A DNA stretch of 49,912 bases from a virus (IMGVR_UViG_3300020060_000012:1-49912), one strand, 5' to 3'. Shown: positions 1 to 8,149, numbered from the stretch's first letter. Numbers and translations are program-made. The notes: a model not told the origin generated them from the sequence alone.

Positions 1-156
1 ATACACCACCAATTCAGCGCGGACCATCGGCCCCGCGGGCTCACCAAAAACATTGATGGGCTTGTAACACGTGGCGCTGACGCGTTGGAGAATCACACCC
101 CCGCCAAAATCATAGCGGGGGCGGATTTCCACCGGTTGTGTCTTGTCGAAGATCAC
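1..156 (-). CDS. Unrecognised phage protein, partial (N-terminal 52 residues)
   Basis: The reverse strand reads from a GTG at 156 through the left edge of the window without a stop, giving a 52-residue N-terminal fragment beginning MIFDKTQPVEIRPRYDFGGG. The GTG overlaps the TGA of the upstream leftward gene (GTGA), the coupling used by most neighbouring genes, which is why I accept this short fragment. The visible part is soluble-looking, with no signal peptide or membrane segment. I do not recognise the family. The rest of the gene lies outside the window. Confidence 0.6.
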   Translation of the reverse strand, partial: MIFDKTQPVEIRPRYDFGGGVILQRVSATCYKPINVFGEPAGPMVRAELVVY

Positions 157-950
157 CCTTTGGCAGCCAATACCGCGTCGATATAGGCGGCGACACCACC
201 TACCTTGTCCGGGTTCTGCACCAGGCTAATCAATTGACGTGGCGGCAGATTCACGGACTTCAAGGCCGCGTCCACTTCGTCATTGGTCAGCTTGCCGGTG
301 TTGGTGTTGGCTGTAATCTTCTGCATCAACTCACGGAACGCTGTCACCGACCCTTGAGCCGGTGTGCCCGGTACTGCTGCAATGCTGCTGGTATCCGTCG
401 CAGGCGGTGGGGGTGCCACCGGAGCGGTTGCGGGCGGGGGCGGGGCAACGGCGGCTGGCGTCACGTTGCGCAGTTCAGCCATGACGGCCGTGGCGATGGA
501 CGGGTCCAAACCCTTCTTTAGCTTCCACGTGGCATCAGTCTTTTTGCCCTTAGCCGTTTGATGTATGCGCGCATCCCACGGAATGCCTGCGCTATCGTAC
601 TCGGCGGGGGCAGCCGGTGCCGCGGGGGCAGCCGGAACAATGGCAATCGGTGCAGGCGGGGCAACGGGGATGGGCACCGGGGCCACATCTGTCAGGATGA
701 CAGGTGCCGCGGTCTTTGTTTCTCCGTGACCATCGAGCCCGGCCGGTTTCTTGGCGAACACAGCAGCCGTATCAATGACGGGCGCCGCTTCGCGTACTGG
801 TGCGGCTGGCGTCAATGCAGGAATGCGGAAGGCTGGTGGGGTGGATTCGTCCGCGTCGCGTGCGTCGGCTTCGGTGATAAGGAATTGGGCAGCGCGACGC
901 ATCAAGGTGGTAGTGTCCGCAGCGGTGTCAATCATTAGTTGCATGTGCAA
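153..950 (-). CDS. Proline/alanine-rich phage protein with WDxRIH motif
   Basis: A 265-residue protein on the reverse strand. Residues about 60-125 and 165-205 are low-complexity Pro/Ala/Val linkers. Between them lies a compact motif, about residues 123-150, reading GIPWDARIHQTAKGKKTDATWKLKKG. A segment of this type (WDxRIH, Lys-rich, then TWK/R and a Lys/Arg cluster) recurs in phage proteins encoded beside replication or recombination genes; its role is unknown to me. The C-terminal 60 residues look helical. The gene has its own promoter-like dyad at 997-1011 and is coupled by GTGA to the next leftward gene. The low-complexity linkers suggest a flexible protein that tethers small folded ends; this is inference. 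Confidence 0.8.
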   Translation of the reverse strand: MHMQLMIDTAADTTTLMRRAAQFLITEADARDADESTPPAFRIPALTPAAPVREAAPVIDTAAVFAKKPAGLDGHGETKTAAPVILTDVAPVPIPVAPPAPIAIVPAAPAAPAAPAEYDSAGIPWDARIHQTAKGKKTDATWKLKKGLDPSIATAVMAELRNVTPAAVAPPPPATAPVAPPPPATDTSSIAAVPGTPAQGSVTAFRELMQKITANTNTGKLTNDEVDAALKSVNLPPRQLISLVQNPDKVGGVAAYIDAVLAAKG

Positions 951-982
951 ATTCTCCGGGGGTGGGGGTTGACGTGGAGCGC

Positions 983-1011
983 ACGATAGAACACCATGAC
1001 GCCCCTGTCAA
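983..1011 (-). promoter_or_regulatory. Dyad operator A with overlapping sigma-70-like promoter
   Basis: On the reverse strand TTGACAGGGGCGTCA (1011-997) is a TGACR/YGTCA dyad. Its first six bases form a perfect -35 hexamer, followed after 17 bases by TATCGT (988-983) as -10. It lies just upstream of the leftward gene starting at 950. It is one of about ten related dyads in front of leftward operons in this window. Confidence 0.6.
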
Positions 1012-1115
1012 CTCGCGAGCCCAACCTATGATTAAATACGTCCCTGGCCTATTGTATATAGCGGGCTCTTTGTGCTTCATCGTCGGTACTCTCTTTGGGA
1101 TGGTACTTACCCGCA

Positions 1116-2837
1116 ATGCTTCGTGATTTCCAATTTGACCTAAAGGCCGATATATACCGGGCCTGGCATGAGGGTGCGCGCGTGGTCATGCCGGTCATGG
1201 CCACGGGTGGTGGCAAGACTGTTGTGTTTAGCGATATTGTGCGCGAGATGGACCAACCGGCCTGCCTCATATCGCACCGCCAAGAATTAGTCGGCCAAGC
1301 GGCGCTGGCCCTCAACCGTGAAGAAGTACAACATGGCATCATTGCCCCCGCGCAGATTCAGAAGCAAATTATTCAGCTAGAAATGGAGATGCACGGCCGC
1401 AGCTTCTACAGCCCGCGCGCTCCGGTGCGTGTGGCCGGTGTCGATACGCTGCTGAATCATGACACCACTGACCGCTGGCTACAGCAGGTTGCGGTGGTGG
1501 TGCAGGATGAAGGCCACCACGTTTTGAAGGATAACAAGTGGGGCACAGCCATGGGTATGTTCCAACCCAACGTGCGTGGCCTATTCCCCACGGCGCATTG
1601 CTACCGCGCGGACGGCAAGGGCTTAGGCCGTGACTCAGATGGCCTAGTGGACCGGCTGGTGTTGGGGCCGCACGGGCGCGAGCTAATAAGCCGCGGATTC
1701 TTATGTGACTATCGGCTGGTAGCGCCCGAAGACACCACAGACATGAGTGACGTTCATGTCACCGGTACAGGCGAGTATAGCCCCGTTGGTCTGCGCAAGG
1801 CCATCCACCGCAACAAGTCTATTGTGGGTGACGTGGTGGGGCACTATATGCGCTTCGCCGCGGGCAAACTCGGCATTACCTTTGCCGTGGACATCGAGGC
1901 AGCCACGGAGATTGCAGCGGGATACAGAGCGCAGGGCATCCCCGCGGAAATCATCACCGCCAAAACTCCACTATTCGTGCGCGGCCAGCTTATGCGCCAG
2001 TTCCGTGCGCGGCAGATACTTCAACTGGTTTCCGTCGATGTGTTGGGTGAAGGCGTAGACGTGCCCGCTGTCGAAGTCATCAGCATGGCCCGCCACACTG
2101 CGAGCTTCCAACTGTACGCGCAGCAGTTCGGCCGCGGCCTGCGTATCATGGTCACGGATCAACAGAACAAAGAGTGGGGCGGCTACACTGACCAGCAGCG
2201 GTTGGCGCTCATTGCAGCCAGCGTGAAGCCCACGGCCATCATCATTGACCACGTGAACAACTACCGGCGCCACGGGCTGCCCGACGTGGAGCAAAGCTAC
2301 AAGCTGACCCGACGCGAGCGCCGCAACCGCGGAACCATGGACGATGCCATACCGCTGCGTCCATGCCTCAATGAAGCCTGCCCCTCGTTCCTGAAGCCAT
2401 ACCAGGTGGTGCTGCCGGGCTGTCCGGAGTGCGGCCACAAGCCACCCCCGCAGCGCCGTGGTACACCTGACCAGGTAGAAGGTGATTTGGTGGAGTTGGA
2501 CCCGGCAGCGTTGGCGGCATTGCGCGGGGAGATTGCCCGCATAGATAGCCCGGCTGTCATCCCCTATGGTGCGGACAACGTGGTGGCACAGTCCGTGCGC
2601 AAACGCCACGCAGAGCGGCAAGACGCACAGGCCGCGCTTCGCGCTGCCTGGCAATTGTGGCAGGGCTGGCAGGTACACCAGGGACGGGGCGAGCGCGAAG
2701 GGTATCAAAGGTTTTATTTTAAATTCGGCACCGACGTGGCCACAGCCCACGCGCTAGGTGTGAGAGACGCAGCCGACCTTGAGGCGCGCATCAGGGCTGA
2801 CCTGCTAGCCAATAACATCACGGAGAAAACCGCATGA
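1116..2837 (+). CDS. SF2 DNA helicase (DEAD/DEAH-type) with C-terminal zinc ribbon
   Basis: A superfamily 2 helicase of about 573 residues. Counting from the ATG at 1116, the Walker A motif MATGGGKTVV lies near residue 28, the Walker B/motif II reads VVQDEGHH near residue 130, and the C-terminal RecA-like lobe carries DVLGEGVDVPAVEVISMAR and the motif VI-like QQFGRGLR. A Cys4 zinc ribbon follows (CLNEACPSF, then GCPECGHK), and a helical tail ends the protein. Such enzymes unwind or remodel branched DNA during replication or recombination. The in-frame TTG at 1095 is an alternative start; GGGATGG about 13 bases ahead of 1116 is the only ribosome-binding candidate. It heads the rightward replication operon and overlaps the next gene by ATGA. 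Confidence 0.88.
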   Translation: MLRDFQFDLKADIYRAWHEGARVVMPVMATGGGKTVVFSDIVREMDQPACLISHRQELVGQAALALNREEVQHGIIAPAQIQKQIIQLEMEMHGRSFYSPRAPVRVAGVDTLLNHDTTDRWLQQVAVVVQDEGHHVLKDNKWGTAMGMFQPNVRGLFPTAHCYRADGKGLGRDSDGLVDRLVLGPHGRELISRGFLCDYRLVAPEDTTDMSDVHVTGTGEYSPVGLRKAIHRNKSIVGDVVGHYMRFAAGKLGITFAVDIEAATEIAAGYRAQGIPAEIITAKTPLFVRGQLMRQFRARQILQLVSVDVLGEGVDVPAVEVISMARHTASFQLYAQQFGRGLRIMVTDQQNKEWGGYTDQQRLALIAASVKPTAIIIDHVNNYRRHGLPDVEQSYKLTRRERRNRGTMDDAIPLRPCLNEACPSFLKPYQVVLPGCPECGHKPPPQRRGTPDQVEGDLVELDPAALAALRGEIARIDSPAVIPYGADNVVAQSVRKRHAERQDAQAALRAAWQLWQGWQVHQGRGEREGYQRFYFKFGTDVATAHALGVRDAADLEARIRADLLANNITEKTA

Positions 2838-3055
2838 GCCAATGGGGTATCTTGGTATTTAGCGTAACCGCAGCCTATATGCTAAATGACCACCGGCCAA
2901 AGATGCGCCGATGGGGTCCGGTGTTCGGATTGTTGGGTCAGCCTTTTTGGATGTGGTCAACTTTTGCAGCGCATCAGTGGGGAATATTTGCTATGACCTT
3001 TATCTACACCGGCATGAGTATCCGCGGTTTTTATAACATGTGGCTGCGTAAATGA
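2834..3055 (+). CDS. Small membrane protein
   Basis: 73 residues, starting in the ATGA overlap with the helicase stop. It has two or three hydrophobic stretches (about residues 4-17, 30-45 and 48-62) with aromatic, Trp-rich faces and a basic loop (HRPKMRRWG), suggesting an inner-membrane protein with the basic loop in the cytoplasm. I do not recognise a family. Its place between a helicase and a second small membrane protein, all translationally coupled, suggests it is made early. A role in anchoring replication or altering the host membrane is possible but unproven. Confidence 0.72.
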   Translation: MSQWGILVFSVTAAYMLNDHRPKMRRWGPVFGLLGQPFWMWSTFAAHQWGIFAMTFIYTGMSIRGFYNMWLRK

Positions 3056-3324
3056 GGCAGCTACGCGTATTTGCTTTCTGGTTCGCGGTAGAATTCGCGC
3101 TGTACGGCATGCTAGTGGCCAATGGCCGGGCCTACGTGCAGGGAAACTACATTGGCACCCTTGTCACTGATATGCTTATCAGCGGCTTCAACTTCACCAT
3201 AGGCAAAAAATTCATTGAGAACGCAGACAACCGGAGTTGGCCCGCATTCTTCGGCTGCGTGTTCGGTGGGGGCGCTGGCTCCTGTGTATCTATATTCCTA
3301 ACCAAGATGGTGTACGGACAATGA
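3052..3324 (+). CDS. Small membrane protein, Gly-rich C-terminus
   Basis: 90 residues, coupled by ATGA to the gene before and the gene after. The N-terminus (residues 4-25) is hydrophobic and the C-terminal part (about 60-88) is a Gly/Phe-rich hydrophobic segment; a middle segment around residues 35-50 may also enter the membrane. The motif EFALYGMLVANGRAYVQG looks like one conserved among phage and prophage small membrane proteins, but I cannot name the family. The function is unknown. Organisation argues strongly that it is a real gene. Confidence 0.72.
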   Translation: MRQLRVFAFWFAVEFALYGMLVANGRAYVQGNYIGTLVTDMLISGFNFTIGKKFIENADNRSWPAFFGCVFGGGAGSCVSIFLTKMVYGQ

Positions 3325-3455
3325 AGCGCTACAAAGTCACCGTATCCTTCAACATCGGCAGCGGATTCACCTATTCGCTTATGGCTCCTAGCATCGTCCA
3401 CGCGGCTGCCTTCGTGTGGCACTGGCCCAATGTGCGAGTGGAGCGTTGCTTGTGA
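3321..3455 (+). CDS. Small unrecognised protein (44 aa)
   Basis: A 44-residue frame beginning MKRYKVTVSFNIGSGFTYSL. It starts at the ATG that overlaps the previous stop (ATGA at 3321-3324) and ends in the GTGA that starts the nuclease gene. The unbroken chain of overlapping start and stop codons is the main support. The sequence looks like a small beta-strand protein with a Trp/His-rich end. I recognise no family and assign no function. Confidence 0.65.
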   Translation: MKRYKVTVSFNIGSGFTYSLMAPSIVHAAAFVWHWPNVRVERCL

Positions 3456-3919
3456 CGTTGCTGGAATGGGCAGCCAAGTGGGGTATATCCATCGACGCGC
3501 TGCGCGACCTGGCCACATCCACGGCATACATCCCGCCCACCGTCGATGACGGCAGCGAGTCCCGCCAGCAATCCCTGGTGCGGCTCGAAGCGGCACAACG
3601 GCGCAATGTCTATCTGTTCCGCAATAACGTTGGCGCCTGCACCACCGACACAGGCAGCTTCGTGCGGTATGGCCTGGCCAATGACACGCCCGCCATGAAC
3701 GCTGCTGTGAAAAGCGCGGACCTAATCGGCTTCCGTTCGAAGCTAATAGTGGCCGCGGATGTCGGCACCGTGCTGGCGCAGTTCATAAGCCGCGAAGTCA
3801 AGCACGCCACGTGGCACTGGCGGAACACGCCCGAAGAACAAGCGCAACTGAAGTGGGCTGCGCTCATTAACACACACGGGGGCGATGCTGCAATAGTCAC
3901 CGGGCCCGGAAGTCTGTAG
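3452..3919 (+). CDS. VRR-NUC domain nuclease
   Basis: 155 residues, read from a GTG at 3452 that overlaps the TGA of the preceding small gene. The second half matches the VRR-NUC fold of the PD-(D/E)xK superfamily: YLFRNNVGA, then SADLIGF with the catalytic Asp, ISREVKH supplying the Glu-x-Lys pair, and a following QAQLKWAALI helix and GGDAAIV strand. Members are Holliday-junction or flap nucleases, often next to phage helicases and primases. The N-terminal 40 residues are helical and probably a specificity segment. The gene belongs to the replication operon, so a role in processing branched replication intermediates is likely. The exact DNA structure cut cannot be read from sequence. Confidence 0.87.
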   Translation: MTLLEWAAKWGISIDALRDLATSTAYIPPTVDDGSESRQQSLVRLEAAQRRNVYLFRNNVGACTTDTGSFVRYGLANDTPAMNAAVKSADLIGFRSKLIVAADVGTVLAQFISREVKHATWHWRNTPEEQAQLKWAALINTHGGDAAIVTGPGSL

Positions 3920-3922
3920 CCA

Positions 3923-3937
3923 TGACGGCAGCGTCAA
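3923..3937. promoter_or_regulatory. Variant dyad upstream of the TetR-like gene
   Basis: TGACGGCAGCGTCAA is a TGACG/CGTCA dyad with a 4-base centre, lying 35 bases before the TTG start of the HTH gene and between two genes of the rightward operon. It resembles the dyads in front of leftward operons but has CG in place of CAC at the inner half-site positions. TATCTT follows at 3941-3946. It could serve autoregulation; this is inference. Confidence 0.4.
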
Positions 3938-3971
3938 TGGTATCTTAATCAACCAACCGGAGAATCCTACC

Positions 3972-4253
3972 TTGTATAAAGCTAAAATCCTGGCCGCAGC
4001 GGTCAAACTGTCTGAAACACTCGGATACCAAAACGTACTCAAGCGCCACATTGCGGCCAAACTGAAGATTGGCATGGGCACAGTCAACAGCAATTGGGGC
4101 ACCATGAAGGAATTGCGCAAGGCGGTGGTCCTAGAAGCCATCCGCACCGGCAACAACGTCATCATCTCGCAAGCCCTGGTGGCCGGTGATTTGACTGCCC
4201 GCCGATTGGAACAGAAGCGACGCGCGGAAGCCCTGGCCAGCCTAGCGGCTTAA
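3972..4253 (+). CDS. TetR-like helix-turn-helix DNA-binding protein
   Basis: 93 residues starting at TTG 3972; the start is decided by GGAGAA at about 3959-3964, eight bases upstream. Residues 5-50 resemble the N-terminal domain of TetR-family regulators: ILAAAVKLSETLGYQNV as the first helix, then the HTH HIAAKLKIGMGTVNSNWGTM and KELRKAVV. The C-terminal ligand-binding domain of full TetR proteins (about 200 aa) is missing; only a helical tail rich in Arg/Lys/Ala follows. It is therefore probably a compact DNA-binding factor without ligand control. It sits between nuclease and primase genes and has a variant of the phage-wide dyad just upstream, making it the best candidate here for the dyad-binding regulator. 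Confidence 0.78.
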   Translation: MYKAKILAAAVKLSETLGYQNVLKRHIAAKLKIGMGTVNSNWGTMKELRKAVVLEAIRTGNNVIISQALVAGDLTARRLEQKRRAEALASLAA

Positions 4254-6731
4254 GTGAATCCCATGCTGACCGCTCTGTCTGAGCGGCGCTGCTTCATCGT
4301 GTACAAGTTGGTGCCCAAAGAGAATGGGAAAACCGACAAGGTGCCCGTGGACCCGGCAACGGGTTGGAATAGCAACGCTCAAGACCCCTTGACGTGGATG
4401 TACGCCCACGAAGCTGTGGCGTGGGCGCAAGTGCTGGGCCACCCGTATGGGTATGGCATCGTCATCCACACGGGCTGTGGCATCTTTTGTGTGGACATAG
4501 ATGGCGCCCTTGTCAATGGTGAATGGTCACCACTCGCTCAAGCATTCCTGACGCGCTTTGGTGGGTGCTTCGTTGAAGTGAGCGTGAGCGGCACGGGCCT
4601 CCACATCTTCGGCAGCTACACGGGCGCCCCGCCTCTACATAAGTCCAAGAATACGGCGCTGCACATCGAGCTATACACGGAACTGCGATTTATCGCGCTG
4701 ACTGGCACAAACGCGGTGGGGGACATCACGCACGATGCGACGGCGCAGCTTCACCAGTTCGCGCATGACTACTTCGAGAAGACCGACGAAGAGGCCGCAC
4801 CGGGCGAGTGGACGGACCGGCCGCACCCCGATTGGGCTGGTGACACGGATGACGCCACGCTATTAGAAAAGGCCCTGAAGTCAAAGAGCATGGCCGCGCG
4901 ATTTGGCAACGCTGTCACCTTCGCGGATTTATGGAACGCCAACGCGGCTGTACTCGGCAGGCATCTACCTCCCAACCCCACATCAAAGGCACCCTATGAC
5001 GAATCCAGCGCAGACCTGGCATTGGCCAATCATCTTGCTTTTTGGACTGGTAATGATTGTGAGCGCATGCAGAACTTCATGGTGGCGTCAAGCCTCAACC
5101 GTGATAAATGGGAACAGCGTGACGTCTACCTACGTGGCACCATACTCAAGGCCGTGGCCCGCCAAAAGACGTTTGCCGGTCCATCTCGCAATAAACCAGT
5201 GGCCGCGCTTGCGTCGATGGTCCCCCCTCCACCATGGGAAGCACAATCCGTGGAAGCGTGTGCCCCTCCACCTCCGCCCGCGATGGGCCAGGATGGGCTG
5301 GCCGCAACCATAATTATGGGTGGGTCCGACGCCACGGGGCTTGCGCCCGGAGCGCCACCGGTACCGGCCGCAGTACAGTACGAAGCCCCCGCAGTTGAGC
5401 CGGGCACGTACATGCACGCAGCCAACATGGCTGCCTTTTTCGAGGGCTGCGTGTATGTGCAGGACATCCACCAGGTAATGACGCCAAACGGCATTGGGCT
5501 AGATAAACAGAGATTTGATGTTACCTACAGCAGCGGGCGTATCTTCTCGATGCACTCTGACGGACAGAAGCCAACGGATTCCCCGTGGGATGCGTTCACC
5601 AAGTCGGGGGTGTACATCTCACCCCGCGTGCGGGGCATGTACTTCGACCCGCGCGAGACACCTGGCAACATCAAGGTGCGCGACGGGCTGCGGTGGATTA
5701 ATTCATGGCTGCCGGTTGACATCCGTGCCATCCCGGGAGATGTCACACCATTCCTGCGTCATCTGGCTATACTGTTCCCCAATGATTGGCGGGTATTACT
5801 CAATTACCTGAAGTTCATGGTGCAGCGGAAGGGCGAGAAGTGCATGTGGTGGCCGTTCCTTCAGGGCGTCCCCGGCAACGGAAAATCATTCATAAGTGCC
5901 ACCATGGCGTACTGCATCGGCCAGCGGTACACGCAGAGCCCCACGCCAAAAAACATTGATAGCAACTTCAACGCGTCGCTGTACGGGTGCCTATTCTTGG
6001 CGCTCGAAGATGTGAAGATTGCCGATGACTACGGCACGATGTGGGAAACCATCAAGCCCATGGTGACGCAGGAGACATTGGAGATTGAGCAGAAGGGCGT
6101 GGACAAAGTGACGCGCGAAATATGCTTCAACGGCATAATGAATTCCAACCACAAAGCGGGCATCCGCAAGACCCCCGATGATAGGCGCATAGGCAGCTTC
6201 TTTGCCGCGCAGCAGAGCCCGGAACACCTGGTGCGTGATGGGCTCACCCAAGAATATTTCAGCGCCCTGTGGGTGTGGGCCAAGGGTGGTGATGGATGGG
6301 CGCACGTGGCGCACTATCTGGCCACTGAAGCCATTGATGCGGACTTCCGTACCGACTACAGCCCCGTTACCACATCGACGGCCGAACACATCCTAGTGAG
6401 CTTCGGCGCCGCGGAACAAGAAATATTGGAGGCCGCACGCGCTGGCCTGGCTGGCTTCGCGGGTGGGTGGATTAATTCGGTAAAGGTTGACCAGCTATTG
6501 GTGCAGGCTGGCAGGGCTCGCGCTATCCCGCGCGCTGCCCGGCAGGCCATGATTGAGTCCCTAGGCTACCGGATACACCCCGGGCTGCCTGAAGGCCGCG
6601 TGGCGGGCCTCCTAAGCGACGGCACCACCGGGCCGGTGCTGTACGTCCGCAATGACCACACTACCTTGATGATGACCGACGTGGGGCAGATTAAAGCGAC
6701 GTATGAGGCCGCACAGAAGGCCAAGCCCTAG
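4254..6731 (+). CDS. Primase-polymerase fused to SF3 (D5-like) helicase
   Basis: 825 residues, two functional halves. The N-terminal half resembles archaeo-eukaryotic-type primase-polymerases: FCVDIDGAL (Asp-x-Asp metal motif, about residues 80-88) and SVSGTGLHIFG (about 109-119). A Pro-rich linker lies around residues 320-375. The C-terminal half is a superfamily 3 helicase with Walker A GVPGNGKS (about 539-546), Walker B LFLALEDVK (about 579-587), and a motif C-like ICFNGIMNSNH followed by RRIGSF (arginine finger region). These enzymes unwind DNA at the fork and lay primers. The start is GTG 4254, immediately after the previous TAA; ATG 4263 is an alternative. The gene ends the operon and shares CTAG with the convergent next gene. 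Confidence 0.88.
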   Translation: MNPMLTALSERRCFIVYKLVPKENGKTDKVPVDPATGWNSNAQDPLTWMYAHEAVAWAQVLGHPYGYGIVIHTGCGIFCVDIDGALVNGEWSPLAQAFLTRFGGCFVEVSVSGTGLHIFGSYTGAPPLHKSKNTALHIELYTELRFIALTGTNAVGDITHDATAQLHQFAHDYFEKTDEEAAPGEWTDRPHPDWAGDTDDATLLEKALKSKSMAARFGNAVTFADLWNANAAVLGRHLPPNPTSKAPYDESSADLALANHLAFWTGNDCERMQNFMVASSLNRDKWEQRDVYLRGTILKAVARQKTFAGPSRNKPVAALASMVPPPPWEAQSVEACAPPPPPAMGQDGLAATIIMGGSDATGLAPGAPPVPAAVQYEAPAVEPGTYMHAANMAAFFEGCVYVQDIHQVMTPNGIGLDKQRFDVTYSSGRIFSMHSDGQKPTDSPWDAFTKSGVYISPRVRGMYFDPRETPGNIKVRDGLRWINSWLPVDIRAIPGDVTPFLRHLAILFPNDWRVLLNYLKFMVQRKGEKCMWWPFLQGVPGNGKSFISATMAYCIGQRYTQSPTPKNIDSNFNASLYGCLFLALEDVKIADDYGTMWETIKPMVTQETLEIEQKGVDKVTREICFNGIMNSNHKAGIRKTPDDRRIGSFFAAQQSPEHLVRDGLTQEYFSALWVWAKGGDGWAHVAHYLATEAIDADFRTDYSPVTTSTAEHILVSFGAAEQEILEAARAGLAGFAGGWINSVKVDQLLVQAGRARAIPRAARQAMIESLGYRIHPGLPEGRVAGLLSDGTTGPVLYVRNDHTTLMMTDVGQIKATYEAAQKAKP

Positions 6732-6886
6732 CGGATGACGTGGCGCCAGCCTTGGACAAGGATGGTGCCGGGCGCCGCGTGGCGGCTGTTATAGGCAGCC
6801 ACGATGTCATCCACTGCGGTCTTGTCGCCAGCCCTAAGCCGGGCCAACAACTCTTCGATTTTCGCAGTCAATGCCTTGGTGTCCAT
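6728..6886 (-). CDS. Small unrecognised protein (52 aa)
   Basis: A leftward frame reading MDTKALTAKIEELLARLRAG, then DKTAVDDIVAAYNSRHAAPGTILVQGWRHVIR. The first half is an amphipathic helix. The frame continues upstream to a GTG at 6967, but the protein-like part starts at ATG 6886. It overlaps the 3' end of the upstream membrane-protein gene by 53 bases in another frame, which lowers confidence. Its stop codon is the reverse reading of the CTAG that also ends the primase gene. No function assigned. Confidence 0.5.
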   Translation of the reverse strand: MDTKALTAKIEELLARLRAGDKTAVDDIVAAYNSRHAAPGTILVQGWRHVIR

Positions 6887-7061
6887 GGACCACATCTTGG
6901 CGGGTGTCGGGGCTTTGGTCCGTGAGCGGTCGCACATCAGTGTGGTCCAAACCGGGGATGGCGTCACGGTCTAAGTGTTTGCGCCAGATGTGTATGCCGC
7001 GCAGGATGGCAGCAATCAGGAATATGTAAGCGAGGGCGAATAGCAGCAGAGTGGTGGGCAA
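6834..7061 (-). CDS. Small membrane protein, single N-terminal TM segment
   Basis: 75 residues from TTG 7061, chosen because GGGGAC lies six bases upstream on the reverse strand. Residues 3-22 (TTLLLFALAYIFLIAAILRG) form one clear transmembrane helix followed by a basic stretch (HIWRKHLDR), so the C-terminal 50 residues probably face the cytoplasm. That tail is polar with no recognised fold. The gene has its own dyad/promoter at 7112-7126 upstream and ends a leftward transcription block that runs into the primase gene from the other side. Function unknown. Confidence 0.6.
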   Translation of the reverse strand: MPTTLLLFALAYIFLIAAILRGIHIWRKHLDRDAIPGLDHTDVRPLTDQSPDTRQDVVHGHQGIDCENRRVVGPA

Positions 7062-7096
7062 GGTAGTCCCCTGTCAAGTGTGATGGATGTCTCATA

Positions 7097-7126
7097 ACCA
7101 TACACCACACCTGACAGGGGTGTCAA
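7097..7126 (-). promoter_or_regulatory. Dyad operator B with promoter
   Basis: On the reverse strand TTGACACCCCTGTCA (7126-7112) combines a dyad (TGACA/TGTCA) with a perfect -35; TATGGT (7102-7097) follows at 18 bases. A further half-site CCCCTGTCAAG occurs at 7068-7078. It precedes the leftward membrane-protein gene at 7061. Confidence 0.6.
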
Positions 7127-7139
7127 CTCTCAAGCCGGT

Positions 7140-7385
7140 CTATCCGTCGTCATTGGCCAGTTGGTCCCGCCACAGCCAAGTCACGGCTCTTTGTAAACAT
7201 CCAAGCTCCATGGCGCTGCTGTCGGCTGCGGCCTGCGCATCGGCGCTGGTGGCTGCCATGCTTTCCAGCTTGTCATGTTCATCCTTGAGAGACAGCAAGT
7301 GATGCCGGGCCGCGCGCAGTAAACAAGCACGCTCCGTGTTCCCCAAGCGCCCGTGGAGCGGCGGGTGTGTGTTGCCCGGGCTCAT
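7140..7385 (-). CDS. Small helical unrecognised protein (81 aa)
   Basis: A leftward 81-residue protein that starts in the ATGA overlap with the gene at 7382-8086. After a Pro/Gly/His-rich N-terminus, residues about 20-70 are strongly helical and heptad-like (LLRAARHHLLSLKDEHDKL), suggesting a small coiled coil. No family is recognised. It is probably expressed together with its upstream partner from the dyad promoter at 8134-8149, and the two may interact; that is inference from coupling only. Confidence 0.65.
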   Translation of the reverse strand: MSPGNTHPPLHGRLGNTERACLLRAARHHLLSLKDEHDKLESMAATSADAQAAADSSAMELGCLQRAVTWLWRDQLANDDG

Positions 7386-8086
7386 GCGTGCGCCCTCCCT
7401 GACGGGGCAGGCTGGCGGGTATGCGCAGGGCGTGCCCGTACCATCTGCGTGATGGTTCCCGCGTCGGGCTTGTCCAACCCATCCAAGATGCCCTGCAATC
7501 GCTGCATGGCGTCTTCAATGGTGGTGCGCGCTTCGTCGGGGTCAAGGTCTGCTATCTCACGCTCCACGCGCTTGAGGGCAGACTGTATGGCTTCCGCTGC
7601 CGCGTTGTGTTCGGGCTCCTGTGCCTTGGCCCACGCGCGCAGTTGAGACTTGCCCACCGTGGTCACATCGAGGCCACGCACGTCACCCCCGGAACGTATG
7701 AACATTTGCAGGGTGCTGGCGCTGGAACGTGCGAACGCGGCCCGGCTGTTGCGCACCGCCGCGCGAGCGCGGCGGGTGTCTACCTCCAACCCGTCTTCGT
7801 CCACCACTTCCGGTGTGGTGATGCCCTTGAGTACGAAGGCATACAAACGCGTATGGACTTCGGCCAGGTACTTACTGTGGTTCTCACTGTCGGCCACGCT
7901 GATTTTGCGGCGCCCCTTCACACCGTTGAAGCGTGCTTTGACGGCCTGCACCAAGATGCGCAGGTAACTAACATCATAGCGCTTGGCCGCGTCGGTGTTG
8001 GCCAGGTGAGCGGATGCCAGTAGTTCCACATCATGGTCGGTGGCTACGTAGTTCTTCGATTCCAACTTGTCTTCAATCTTGTTCAT
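7382..8086 (-). CDS. Unrecognised helical protein (234 aa)
   Basis: A leftward soluble protein of 234 residues, the first gene behind the dyad at 8134-8149. The start is supported by AGGAG eight bases before the ATG on the reverse strand. The sequence is acidic to neutral and mostly helical; residues about 150-205 (AAAEAIQSALKRVEREIADLDPDEARTTI and on) look like an extended helical bundle. A basic patch (FNGVKGRRKISV) is near residue 55, and the C-terminus is Pro/Arg-rich. There are no enzyme motifs I can name. It is coupled by ATGA to the next leftward small gene. Confidence 0.75.
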   Translation of the reverse strand: MNKIEDKLESKNYVATDHDVELLASAHLANTDAAKRYDVSYLRILVQAVKARFNGVKGRRKISVADSENHSKYLAEVHTRLYAFVLKGITTPEVVDEDGLEVDTRRARAAVRNSRAAFARSSASTLQMFIRSGGDVRGLDVTTVGKSQLRAWAKAQEPEHNAAAEAIQSALKRVEREIADLDPDEARTTIEDAMQRLQGILDGLDKPDAGTITQMVRARPAHTRQPAPSGRAHA

Positions 8087-8133
8087 GCTATGTACTCCTG
8101 TGTGAATGTGTAATTAATCATCGCAGGTGTAGG

Positions 8134-8149
8134 TTGACACGCGTGTCAA
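8134..8149. promoter_or_regulatory. Dyad operator C, perfect 16-bp palindrome
   Basis: TTGACACGCGTGTCAA is a perfect palindrome and the best copy of the dyad family. It lies about 48 bases ahead of the leftward gene at 8086. A -35 (TTGACA) is present in both orientations, but no convincing -10 at the expected distance. Confidence 0.65.
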
